Source of the DNA: Parachlamydiaceae bacterium
GTDB taxonomy: Bacteria; Chlamydiota; Chlamydiia; Chlamydiales; Parachlamydiaceae
Assembly: GCA_013698165.1 (NCBI GenBank)
Contig: JACCVN010000099.1
Coordinates: 1-24,475, forward strand
DNA: 24,475 nt
Direction of reading: 5' to 3'
How positions within the stretch are numbered: position 1 is the stretch's first letter; each line of letters opens with the position of its first letter. The notes under the pieces are model-generated. The model searched no databases and was not told where the DNA came from. It saw only the letters and a list, made by a program, of their open reading frames with translations. Shown piece after piece: positions 8,518 to 15,437 of this stretch. The position numbers and the translations under genes were made by a program.

Positions 8518-8661
8518 GAATTGCATTCATGAATATTTATTTCGACCTTTTTTTTTGCCTTTTTGCTCTTGCAAAAAAAAATGCAGCTAGAATACCATAA
8601 TGCGCTTAAGAGTTGACATGTTGATTCATAGGAAATTTGTTCCTTGAATAAAATGTCCAGC

Positions 8662-8734
8662 GCGGGTGTAGCTCAGTTGGTAGAGCGTCACCTTCCCAAG
8701 GTGAATGTCGTGAGTTCGAGCCTCATCACCCGCT
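8662..8734 (+). tRNA. tRNA-Gly (anticodon CCC)
   Basis: A full cloverleaf is present. Acceptor GCGGGTG pairs with CACCCGC and the discriminator is T. The anticodon stem TCACC/GGTGA encloses the loop TTCCCAA, giving anticodon CCC (reads GGG). The T arm contains TTCGAGC. CCA is not encoded. A weak -10-like TAAAAT (8649-8654) lies just upstream. It shares acceptor and T arms with the next tRNA, 65 bp downstream. Confidence 0.93.
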
Positions 8735-8799
8735 TTGGAAGTTTTAATAGATGGACTTAGTTGACTAAAATAGTGTATAGTCAGCAAAAAATAATGCAT

Positions 8800-8871
8800 G
8801 CGGGTGTAGCTCAGTGGTAGAGCATCACGTTGCCAACGTGAGGGTCGTGAGTTCGAGCCTCATCACCCGCT
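8800..8871 (+). tRNA. tRNA-Gly (anticodon GCC)
   Basis: The acceptor stem GCGGGTG/CACCCGC and the T arm are identical to the preceding tRNA. The anticodon stem TCACG/CGTGA encloses TTGCCAA, so the anticodon is GCC, reading GGC and GGU. The D loop is one base shorter than in the first copy. CCA is not encoded. The pair probably arose by tandem duplication and is probably co-transcribed. Confidence 0.95.
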
Positions 8872-8906
8872 TTTGAAGGTTTCATTCTACATTGAAGCCG
8901 ATAATT

Positions 8907-8939
8907 GGGCCTTGTTCACATTAACAGTGTGCAAGGCCC
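8907..8939 (+). terminator. Hairpin after the tRNA-Gly pair
   Basis: GGGCCTTG pairs with CAAGGCCC (8 bp), and CACA with TGTG can extend the stem inside the loop. The sequence after it is GAATATTTAC, which lacks a proper U-tract, so termination may be weak or factor-dependent. It separates the tRNA unit from the tig promoter. Confidence 0.5.
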
Positions 8940-8957
8940 GAATATTTACAAAGAAAG

Positions 8958-8986
8958 TTTACAAATTTGTTTTATAGTTTTATAAA
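8958..8986 (+). promoter_or_regulatory. Promoter of tig
   Basis: TTTACA (8958-8963) and TATAAA (8981-8986) are spaced by 17 bp, each matching consensus at 5 of 6. A start near 8993 gives a leader of about 60 nt before the tig start. It could drive tig alone or tig-clpP-clpX-GNAT. Confidence 0.55.
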
Positions 8987-9052
8987 ATAATCAGCGTACA
9001 GTGTATTAGCTATTTGTGTGTTAGCAGATTTATTCACCTAGTGAGGTTTTCC

Positions 9053-10372
9053 TTGTCAACAACTACTCAACAAGAAACAGAATTTAGCAATAATAATATC
9101 AAGGTAAAAGTCAAGCAACAGCCTGGCTGTCAAATCCATTTGGATATTTCAATTTCTCCTGCGGCCTCAAAAGTCGCTTACGCTAAAGCAATTAAAGAAG
9201 TTAGCAAAGAAATATCAATCCCAGGATTTCGTCGTGGAAAAGCTCCTGTGTCCACAGTCTTACAAAAATTTAGCCCTCAAGTTAAAAAGGAATGGGAAAA
9301 CATCCTTTTCAATACAGCTATTACTGAAGCAATGGGACTTGCAAACCTTTATCCCGCAACAGACAGCAATCAAAGACACCTGGACTTTAAAATTCATTCG
9401 ACCTTCGCTTCAAAAGATGAAGAATCTACAATGAAAATTGAATATGAAACATACCCGTCAGTACCCGAAATCGATTTTTCAAAACTTACTCTACCTGAAA
9501 CTGAAGATATTGCCGTTGATAAAGAAAAATCTCATGAAAGATTCCAAGATCTACTCATAAGTAAGGCTGAGTGGGAAGTCCTTGAGAACAAAAAGATCGA
9601 AGATGGTGATTTCGTTGATGTCACTTTTAGTAATCCTGATGAAGAATCTGCTGAAAGTAGTGAAGATGATAGCAAAAAAACGAGATACTGGGTCCGCAAA
9701 GATAAACTTCCTACTGGATACTATAATGAACTTATCGGTCGTAGCGTCAATGACTCCTTTACTTTTCAAGATGATGAAAAAGAGCCTGTGTCTTCCACTA
9801 TAAAAGCAATTCTCAAAGCTAACTTACCTGAAGAAAATGATGAGTTTGCGCAGAATTTTGGAGCGCCTGATTTAGCCACATTGAAATCACGCATTACTCA
9901 AGCATTGGAAATGGAAGCAAAAGGTGCTCAACTTGAAATTGTCAACAATGATTTGATCAAGCAGCTCATAGAGAAATTCCCAATGGATCTTCCTGTTTCG
10001 ATGATAAGTAAGCACAGAAAAACGATTGCTAAAAGAATATTAAGCAATTTAGTTAAAATGATGCCCGACAGTAGTAATGAAGAGCGTCAAACCGCCGTTT
10101 CTCAGCTAAATAATGTCATCGATGAACGCGCGCTTCACGTTACACAACTCCGCTACGTGATTCATCATCTAGCACGAGAAAATGATATTACTGTCACGGA
10201 TAAAGAATTTGAAGATGAAATGACCCAAGTCTATTATCGTAGTCAATCCGGTGCAGGTCCTTATATCGACTTCAATGATAATATCAGTGAAATCCAGTCG
10301 GAAGTTTTCAATCAGCTGATGACTCAAAAAGTTCTTTCATTAATTATTGATAGGATTGGAAAAAAAAGTTGA
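9053..10372 (+). CDS. tig: Trigger factor
   Basis: Trigger factor is the ribosome-bound chaperone that receives nascent chains at the exit tunnel. The N-terminal ribosome-binding domain contains the signature GFRRGKAP (residues 58-65). An FKBP-like domain follows (about 170-270, including EDGDFVDVTF and LIGRSVNDSF, with an acidic insertion EESAESSEDD), then the helical C-terminal chaperone domain. With start TTG 9053 the protein is 439 aa, normal for the family. That start is chosen for a GAGG site 6 bases upstream; an upstream TTG at 9014 gives a hydrophobic N-terminal extension with no ribosome binding site. It lies upstream of clpP-clpX, as in Chlamydia. Confidence 0.94.
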   Translation: MSTTTQQETEFSNNNIKVKVKQQPGCQIHLDISISPAASKVAYAKAIKEVSKEISIPGFRRGKAPVSTVLQKFSPQVKKEWENILFNTAITEAMGLANLYPATDSNQRHLDFKIHSTFASKDEESTMKIEYETYPSVPEIDFSKLTLPETEDIAVDKEKSHERFQDLLISKAEWEVLENKKIEDGDFVDVTFSNPDEESAESSEDDSKKTRYWVRKDKLPTGYYNELIGRSVNDSFTFQDDEKEPVSSTIKAILKANLPEENDEFAQNFGAPDLATLKSRITQALEMEAKGAQLEIVNNDLIKQLIEKFPMDLPVSMISKHRKTIAKRILSNLVKMMPDSSNEERQTAVSQLNNVIDERALHVTQLRYVIHHLARENDITVTDKEFEDEMTQVYYRSQSGAGPYIDFNDNISEIQSEVFNQLMTQKVLSLIIDRIGKKS

Positions 10373-10466
10373 AGCTTTGGTGAAATTGCGAGTATACTAT
10401 CAATAGCAAGAGCCCCACAGTAGAATAACCGTTTTTATTTTCGCCAAAGCTGCGGGGTTGAGCGAG
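10373..10466 (+). promoter_or_regulatory. Alternative-pairing leader between tig and clpP
   Basis: AGCTTTGGTGAAA (10373-10385) can pair over 13 positions, with one wobble, to TTTCGCCAAAGCT (10439-10451). A second stem pairs GCCCCACAG (10412-10420) with CTGCGGGGT (10450-10458). The right arms of the two stems overlap at 10450-10451, and the left arm of the second lies in the loop of the first, so the stems compete or form a pseudoknot. A T-rich run is at 10431-10440. The right side (CGCCAAAGC, then GGGGTTGAGC) also resembles the fold-back element family. The region could be a tig terminator, a clpP attenuator or an old repeat insertion. Confidence 0.45.
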
Positions 10467-10566
10467 CGTAAGATACCAAATAGTTTAAAACCAAATTTCT
10501 TCTTTCAACTATTGAAAGAGTTATAGAGAATTGGAATTTGCCCTCATTTTAACGAGAGGATTTATT

Positions 10567-11211
10567 ATGCGAGATGATACACATCAACCAAGAATGTCTT
10601 TAACTCCCTATGTCATTGAAGACACTGGCCGTGGAGAGCGTTCAATGGATATCTATTCGCGTCTCTTAAAAGACCGGATTGTTTTCATTGGGACGGATAT
10701 TAATGATCATGTTGCAAATGTTGTCGTGGCTCAACTTCTCTTTTTGAAAATGGAAGATCCAAAAAAAGATGTTCATGTCTACATCAACTCTGTGGGTGGT
10801 TACATCACTGCCGGTCTCGCAATTTATGATACTCTTCAATGGCTTGGTTGCAGTGTTAATACCTATTGTATCGGCCAAGCTTCCTCAATGGGCGCTCTCC
10901 TGTTAATGTCGGGCACTAAAGGTAGACGCTTTGCACTGCCGAATAGCAGAATTATGATCCATCAGCCTTGGGGCGGAGTGGGTGGAACTTCTGAAGATGT
11001 TAGAATTCAAGCTGAAGAAATCTTGAAAATGCGCAAGCGTCTCAATGAAATCATGTCTGAAAATACTGGACAGCCATTAGAGAAGATTGAACTGGATTCT
11101 GACCGTGATTTCTTCATGAGTCCTGAAGAAGCCAAAGCTTATGGCATCATCGATGAAGTTGTCACTCCTAAAAAAGTAAAGGTCGCGCCGCCCCCAACTC
11201 CTGCTCCATAA
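10567..11211 (+). CDS. clpP: ATP-dependent Clp protease proteolytic subunit
   Basis: ClpP forms the barrel-shaped serine peptidase that degrades proteins fed by ClpX or ClpC. The catalytic triad is visible: Ser107 in GQASSMGA, His132 in MIHQP (25 residues later) and Asp181 in SDRDFF (49 later), the same spacing as in E. coli ClpP. The product is 214 aa. ATG 10567 has an AGAGGA site 7-8 bases upstream; an in-frame TTG at 10531 lacks one. The C-terminus ends in a proline-rich tail. Chlamydiae have two ClpP paralogues; adjacency to clpX suggests this is ClpP2. It is followed by clpX after 21 bp. Confidence 0.97.
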   Translation: MRDDTHQPRMSLTPYVIEDTGRGERSMDIYSRLLKDRIVFIGTDINDHVANVVVAQLLFLKMEDPKKDVHVYINSVGGYITAGLAIYDTLQWLGCSVNTYCIGQASSMGALLLMSGTKGRRFALPNSRIMIHQPWGGVGGTSEDVRIQAEEILKMRKRLNEIMSENTGQPLEKIELDSDRDFFMSPEEAKAYGIIDEVVTPKKVKVAPPPTPAP

Positions 11212-11232
11212 TCAATAAACAACATTTTTTTT

Positions 11233-12525
11233 ATGACGAAAAAGCCTCCAAACTCTAAAGATGCCATTACTTGCTCTTTTTGCGGGCGCACAGAAGAGGC
11301 TGTCGAAAAGCTTATTGCCGGACCAAGCGTTTATATATGTGATAAATGTGTAAATCTATGCTCAGGAATTCTTGAAAAAAAGGCCTCTCCCAGCTGTGAA
11401 TATATTATTCTGAAGCCAAAACAGATCAAAGAGCGCTTAGACGAATATATCATCGGGCAAGAAAGCGCTAAAAGAACAATTTCCGTCGCTGTTTACAACC
11501 ACTATAAGCGCATTGCAGCTCAGCGTAACGGTGAGAAAGATCATGTGGAGTTTAGTAAGTCAAATGTTCTGCTCTTTGGCCCTACAGGATCCGGTAAGAC
11601 GTTAATAGCAAAAACATTGGCGCATATTCTCGATGTTCCTTTCACGATTGCTGATGCAACAACTTTGACAGAAGCTGGTTATGTTGGTGAAGATGTTGAA
11701 AATATTATCCTGCGCCTTTTGCAAGCAGCTGACTTCGATGTAGCTAAAGCTGAACATGGCATTATCTATATTGACGAAATTGATAAAATTAACCGTACAA
11801 CAGCCAACGTATCAATTACGCGGGATGTTTCCGGCGAAGGTGTTCAGCAAGCCCTTTTGAAAATTGTTGAAGGAACTACTGCAAATGTTCCTCCCAAAGG
11901 TGGCCGCAAGCACCCCAATCAAGAATATATTAAAATCAATACCGAGAATATTCTCTTTATTGTTGGTGGTGCTTTTGTTAATTTAGAAAAGATTATCGCA
12001 AAACGACTTGGGCGTTCGATTATCGGTTTTAATGCCAGCGACATGCAGAAAGATGTTATTGATTCGACGCAAAAAAGCCTATTGCTATCTAAAGCTGGTC
12101 CGGAAGATTTTATTCAATTTGGAATGATTCCCGAATTCATCGGACGTTTTAATAGCATTGCGAATTGCAATGAATTAACTTTGGAAGATTTAACAGAGAT
12201 TTTAACAGGTCCTAAAAATGCGATCATTAAACAGTTTATTTCTCTTTTTCATTTAGAAGGGGTCAAGCTGACTTTTTCAATAGATGCTCTTCATGGCATT
12301 GCAAAAAAAGCTATGGATGCAGGCACCGGTGCTCGCGCCCTTCGCATGATCTTAGAAGACCTTATGCGCGATTTAATGTTCGATGTGCCTTCAGATCCTA
12401 CTGTTAAAGAGATCTACATTGAAAAAGAAACGGTGCTAGAGGGCAGGCCTCCAATCATTATTCGTGAAAATGAAAGGATCGAGTCTGATTCAACTGAAGA
12501 TGATACTGCGATGAAGACCTTTTAG
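11233..12525 (+). CDS. clpX: ClpX ATPase subunit of Clp protease
   Basis: ClpX is the AAA+ unfoldase that recognises substrates and threads them into ClpP. The N-terminal zinc-binding domain has C14, C17, C36 and C39. Walker A is GPTGSGKT at 116-123 and Walker B IIYIDEID with D181 and E182. Pore and sensor regions (GYVGEDVENI, GRKHPNQEYI, PEFIGRF) and the GTGARALR sensor-2 arginine motif are complete. The protein is 430 aa, normal length. No clear ribosome binding site precedes ATG 11233, only an AT-rich stretch with eight T residues, so translation may depend on clpP. Its stop is separated by one base from the next start. Confidence 0.97.
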   Translation: MTKKPPNSKDAITCSFCGRTEEAVEKLIAGPSVYICDKCVNLCSGILEKKASPSCEYIILKPKQIKERLDEYIIGQESAKRTISVAVYNHYKRIAAQRNGEKDHVEFSKSNVLLFGPTGSGKTLIAKTLAHILDVPFTIADATTLTEAGYVGEDVENIILRLLQAADFDVAKAEHGIIYIDEIDKINRTTANVSITRDVSGEGVQQALLKIVEGTTANVPPKGGRKHPNQEYIKINTENILFIVGGAFVNLEKIIAKRLGRSIIGFNASDMQKDVIDSTQKSLLLSKAGPEDFIQFGMIPEFIGRFNSIANCNELTLEDLTEILTGPKNAIIKQFISLFHLEGVKLTFSIDALHGIAKKAMDAGTGARALRMILEDLMRDLMFDVPSDPTVKEIYIEKETVLEGRPPIIIRENERIESDSTEDDTAMKTF

Positions 12526-12526
12526 T

Positions 12527-13474
12527 ATGCTCACGATTGCACCTCTAACTATTTCTCAGCTTTTAACTGAAGAAAAAGAGAGGTGGCATTCCCTTCTTGA
12601 AAAAAAATATTGGCCCTGTTTGGATGGTAAAGATCCCTGGGGAGTCAATGATTCGGTTATAGTTGCTGTAGGAGCCTCTGATAAAGAGGTTCCTGTAGCA
12701 ATATTAGTAGCGACATTTCGAAAACCAACACGTCATGCCCTCATCCTTAATCTTTATGTTGAACCTGACTTTCGCCACCGTAAAATTGGAACTCAGCTTT
12801 TAATCCTTCTTGAAGCCATTCTTGTTGAGCAAGGCTGTTCGCTAGTAACTTATGTCTATCAATCAGATCTTCCTACGACGATATATCTCGAGAAAATATT
12901 AAATCAATTAGGCTGGGGTGAAGGTTTTCCTTTTTCTATTCGCTGTCATTTTAACCGCATTGAATTTTCTCCTGATTGGCTTAATATAGATTACCACCTC
13001 CCAAAAGGGTATCAAATCTTTCACTGGAAAAATTTAAGGTTGAAAGAAAAAAAGCAGTTGGAGAGGGACTTGCAAAAAGAGTGGATACCACCAAGTGTTT
13101 CTCCATTTCATCAGCAAGAAACTATAGATCCAAACTTTAGCTTGGGCTTAAGGAAAGATGGTCGAGTGATAGGGTGGGTAATCGTTAATCGCTTTTCAGA
13201 AGGTATGCTTCAATATTCTTCGCTATACATAGAGCGAGAGTATAAATTTCTTGGCTACTCAATCCATTTGCTTGCAGCGTCCATTCGTTTGGTGAAAAAA
13301 TCGAATGTTGAAGGTGCATTTCTAGAACTTAATCTTCAGGAATCTGACAATAGCTGGATTCGTTTTGTGAAAAGACGATTAGTTCCAGATTCTTTTCGAG
13401 TAGATCGATTTAAAGAAAGTTATCACAGCATAGGCAATTTATACCCTTCGGAGGATGAGGATAGGTTTACGTAA
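12527..13474 (+). CDS. Tandem GNAT-fold acetyltransferase
   Basis: The first half carries an acetyl-CoA-binding GNAT motif A: LNLYVEPDFRHRKIGTQLL, with RHRKIGTQLL at residues 83-92. The second half repeats the fold more weakly (VIGWVIVNRF, then LYIEREYKFLGYSIHLLAASI) and lacks a clear Q/RxxGxG/A loop, so only the N-terminal half looks catalytic. The 315-aa length fits a two-domain GNAT. The start is one base past the clpX stop, so translational coupling is likely. The substrate is unknown; an amino group on a protein or small molecule is the family norm. The link to ClpXP rests only on position. Confidence 0.7.
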   Translation: MLTIAPLTISQLLTEEKERWHSLLEKKYWPCLDGKDPWGVNDSVIVAVGASDKEVPVAILVATFRKPTRHALILNLYVEPDFRHRKIGTQLLILLEAILVEQGCSLVTYVYQSDLPTTIYLEKILNQLGWGEGFPFSIRCHFNRIEFSPDWLNIDYHLPKGYQIFHWKNLRLKEKKQLERDLQKEWIPPSVSPFHQQETIDPNFSLGLRKDGRVIGWVIVNRFSEGMLQYSSLYIEREYKFLGYSIHLLAASIRLVKKSNVEGAFLELNLQESDNSWIRFVKRRLVPDSFRVDRFKESYHSIGNLYPSEDEDRFT

Positions 13475-13475
13475 G

Positions 13476-13507
13476 AAGGTGGACATGACTCAAACATATA
13501 CCACCTT
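13476..13507 (+). terminator. Stem after the clpX-GNAT unit
   Basis: AAGGTGG (13476-13482) pairs with CCACCTT (13501-13507) around an 18-nt loop, directly after the GNAT stop. TTGACAG follows rather than a U-tract, so function as a terminator is uncertain. Confidence 0.3.
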
Positions 13508-13513
13508 GACAGT

Positions 13514-13580
13514 GTACTAGCTCAATCTGAGAATTTGGGCAACGCGAAAGCTTTGAGATTCAGCTCGGTTGAGTATGTAC
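13514..13580 (+). mobile_element. Second copy of the fold-back repeat family
   Basis: It contains a 29-bp core (13524-13552, starting AATCTGAGAATTTGGGC) identical to 1715-1743, then a GGTTGAG end as in the other copies. Imperfect inverted ends GTACTAGCTCAA and TTGAGTATGTAC bound it. It lies upstream of the 224-aa unknown gene in the same orientation as the left arm of the 162-bp element. Confidence 0.65.
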
Positions 13581-13626
13581 TATAAATCTTAAATGTTAGT
13601 CCATGTACACCCATTCTCCTAGACTC

Positions 13627-13646
13627 ACTTTACTCTTCAGTAAAGT
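13627..13646 (+). promoter_or_regulatory. Perfect dyad upstream of the unknown gene
   Basis: ACTTTACT and AGTAAAGT flank the loop CTTC. It lies 70 bp before the next start, just upstream of a weak -35-like TTGCAA (13652-13657). It could be an operator or a weak terminator; the following TGTTCTTG is only partly T-rich. Confidence 0.35.
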
Positions 13647-13715
13647 TGTTCTTGCAATGGCTCTTTAAAAGTTGTATTTCTGGTAATTAGGATCTACATT
13701 TTTAAGGAGGTAACT

Positions 13716-14390
13716 ATGCAACAGTATACTGCCGTAAGTAAACAAAACAGTGATTTAGAATCTTTATACAATTCAAGAAAAGGATTTGCTACATTACCTA
13801 TCGCTATAGATTACTCAAAATCGGATATGATAGCTCCTTCGGACAACACTCATATTGGAAAATCTGACAAAGAAATTGCAGAAATTATGACTGCTGCAAT
13901 GCAATCGTTTTTGGAAAAGTACTGCCAAGGCTTTAAAGTTGAATTTTCTGCATTAAGCCGCCGACCGCTTACCTATAGTACATGTACAAAAGTATTTACT
14001 CTGATCAATAGGTTTTACGATAAGATTCTCGTTGAGAAAGTGTGCACGGAAAATTCTCTCTTAACACGTGAAACTCATGAAGGCTATAGAAAGACGTCTG
14101 AAAGACATTTTACCTATTTATCTAAAAATATCCCTTTACCATCACACTCATTTGAGATTTCTAAATTTGCTTTTGATGCCTTCAAAAGGTATTCTGAGGT
14201 GTTAAGGCTAAATGAAATGGAAACATTAGACGAAGAAGTTCTTCAGGAAGACCCTTTTGGATTTACTGTCGAACACCCATTCTATGATGTGAATTTAAAC
14301 TATGCCTCGCAATTGCGATCCGAGTTGCGATTTCTCATGCCAAAAAAAAACCTGGAAAAAAGCTGCATGGAAGATTGTACAATCTTTTAG
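13716..14390 (+). CDS. Unknown protein with CaaX-like C-terminus
   Basis: I do not recognise this 224-aa protein. It is soluble, with no signal peptide or membrane segment, and is rich in Ser, Glu and Lys, with predicted helical stretches. It ends SCMEDCTIF: the last four residues CTIF fit the eukaryotic CaaX prenylation box, with Phe as X, as in the brain Cdc42 end CCIF. Bacteria do not prenylate proteins this way, but type III or IV effectors of intracellular bacteria can be prenylated by the host. The start has a textbook AAGGAGG site 5 bases before ATG, so it is probably well translated. It is a single gene between repeat copies at 13514-13580 and 14414-14486, in an accessory-looking stretch. 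A secreted effector is an inference, not shown. Confidence 0.75.
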   Translation: MQQYTAVSKQNSDLESLYNSRKGFATLPIAIDYSKSDMIAPSDNTHIGKSDKEIAEIMTAAMQSFLEKYCQGFKVEFSALSRRPLTYSTCTKVFTLINRFYDKILVEKVCTENSLLTRETHEGYRKTSERHFTYLSKNIPLPSHSFEISKFAFDAFKRYSEVLRLNEMETLDEEVLQEDPFGFTVEHPFYDVNLNYASQLRSELRFLMPKKNLEKSCMEDCTIF

Positions 14391-14413
14391 AGATTATGAT
14401 GTTGTCTTCTTTA

Positions 14414-14486
14414 TATACTGCCCTTAGCTCAACTTGAGAGAGCTTTCGCGCAACCAAAATTTCTCAGATTCTGCTATGTCGAGTAT
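14414..14486 (-). mobile_element. Short copy of the fold-back repeat family
   Basis: Read on the reverse strand it starts ATACTCGACATAGC, continues AATCTGAGAAATTTTGG, a CGCGAAAGCTCTC stretch and GTTGAGC, and ends GGGCAGTATA. It thus has both outer ends of the 162-bp element at 1698-1859 but lacks the inner palindrome and one internal arm, as if the centre had been deleted. It lies between the converging unknown gene and the reverse-strand acetyltransferase. Confidence 0.65.
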
Positions 14487-14583
14487 TTCCAGCTGCGGTA
14501 CCAGCGAAAGTGAATGTGATATCAATTTTTCGCGTTTGGCCCAGGTAAAAAAAGATTAGTGGCAAGATGATTGGAATGCTGCG

Positions 14584-15138
14584 CTACGTCCATTCATGCG
14601 TATCAATTCGATACAATACTTGACGTCTTGCAGGATGACCTTCAGGAGTTTTAGGGTGATCAAAATCATCTTTTTGGTCATGATGCATGCCGATTTTTTC
14701 CATGACATGCCTGGAACGCATATTTTGAACAGCTGTAAATGCCACAATTTCAGGCAGTTCTAGCTCTTTAAAACCAAAATTTAAAGAAGCCAAAGCCCCT
14801 TCTGTGGCATAGCCTTTTCCCCAATACTCTGCAGCTAGTCTCCAGCCAATCTCTACTGCAGGAGTAGTTGTGAAATGTGCTGTAAAATGGACATCTTCTA
14901 ATCCTATCATCCCGATAAATTCATCGGTCTGAATTAGTGAAACTGCCCAAAAGCCCCAACCATATTTTTCAATATGATCCGACATTATTTTGACAGCGTG
15001 ATCGCTCTCTTGACTTGTTAATAGCCCAGGAAAAAATTCCCGGACCTGGGGATCGGCATTAAGCTTTGCAAAAGGCTTAAGATCCCTTTCCTGCCAGGGT
15101 CTAAGAATTAATCGTTCAGTTTTGATTGTAAAACCCAT
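14584..15138 (-). CDS. RimJ/RimL-type GNAT acetyltransferase
   Basis: The 184-aa protein starts TIKTERLILRPWQERDLKPF, typical of the Acetyltransf_3 / RimJ-RimL group, and has EIGWRLAAEYWGKGYATEGA as acetyl-CoA motif A, followed by VAFTAVQNMRSRHVMEKIGM. Members acetylate ribosomal protein N-termini, antibiotics or small amines; the substrate here is unknown. ATG 15138 has no obvious ribosome binding site. It is transcribed alone, convergent with the preceding unknown gene. A degenerate copy of its 5' end lies just upstream (15222-15270). Confidence 0.88.
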   Translation of the reverse strand: MGFTIKTERLILRPWQERDLKPFAKLNADPQVREFFPGLLTSQESDHAVKIMSDHIEKYGWGFWAVSLIQTDEFIGMIGLEDVHFTAHFTTTPAVEIGWRLAAEYWGKGYATEGALASLNFGFKELELPEIVAFTAVQNMRSRHVMEKIGMHHDQKDDFDHPKTPEGHPARRQVLYRIDTHEWT

Positions 15139-15221
15139 AAATAAAGACTAAGGATGATTGATGAAGATTGAAGGAACATTTCAATTAACTTTCTACAGAG
15201 TTTATCCTTCATTTTTTATTT

Positions 15222-15270
15222 TCTGCCAAGGTTTAAGAATTCATTGCTCTGTTTTGATTGTGACGTCCAT
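15222..15270 (-). pseudogene. Remnant duplicate of the acetyltransferase 5' end
   Basis: On the reverse strand the segment reads MDVTIKTEQ, stop (TGA), ILKPWQ, against MGFTIKTERLILRPWQ at the start of the intact gene; the match ends after PWQ. Upstream sequence of both copies is also alike (AT-rich runs containing AAAG and a later TCCTTCAT), so the duplicated block probably extends to about 15335. It is a decayed partial tandem duplication, not a functional gene. Confidence 0.7.
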
Positions 15271-15409
15271 ACTTAAAGGATAAAGATCGAAGAACCTTTC
15301 CAAAATTCATCCTTCATCTTTCAGCATTCATCTTTTACTGTATGTCTTGCAAAATGATATTAGAAATGCCAGAATGGGCTTTGCCCACTGTCTCGACTTT
15401 TTAAACGAC

Positions 15410-15415
15410 TATAAT
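15410..15415 (+). promoter_or_regulatory. Candidate -10 of the aminotransferase gene
   Basis: TATAAT matches consensus and lies 22 bp before the ATG. No good -35 is at 16-18 bp; TTGCCC (15381-15386) is 23 bp away. A TGGGC/GCCCA dyad overlaps that region. Activity is uncertain. Confidence 0.35.
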
Positions 15416-15437
15416 TCCTAAATATTGGAAATTTCCT

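Noticed and set aside
8458..8526. Upstream extension of the SNF2 protein to ATG 8526
   Set aside because: No ribosome binding site there, and the interval holds strong promoter hexamers on both strands; ATG 8457 has a GGAG site.
8560..8577. Hairpin TTTTTGC/GCAAAAA as a terminator for a small RNA
   Set aside because: The stem is almost all A-T and is followed by an A-run on the forward strand, so it would not terminate transcription toward the tRNAs.
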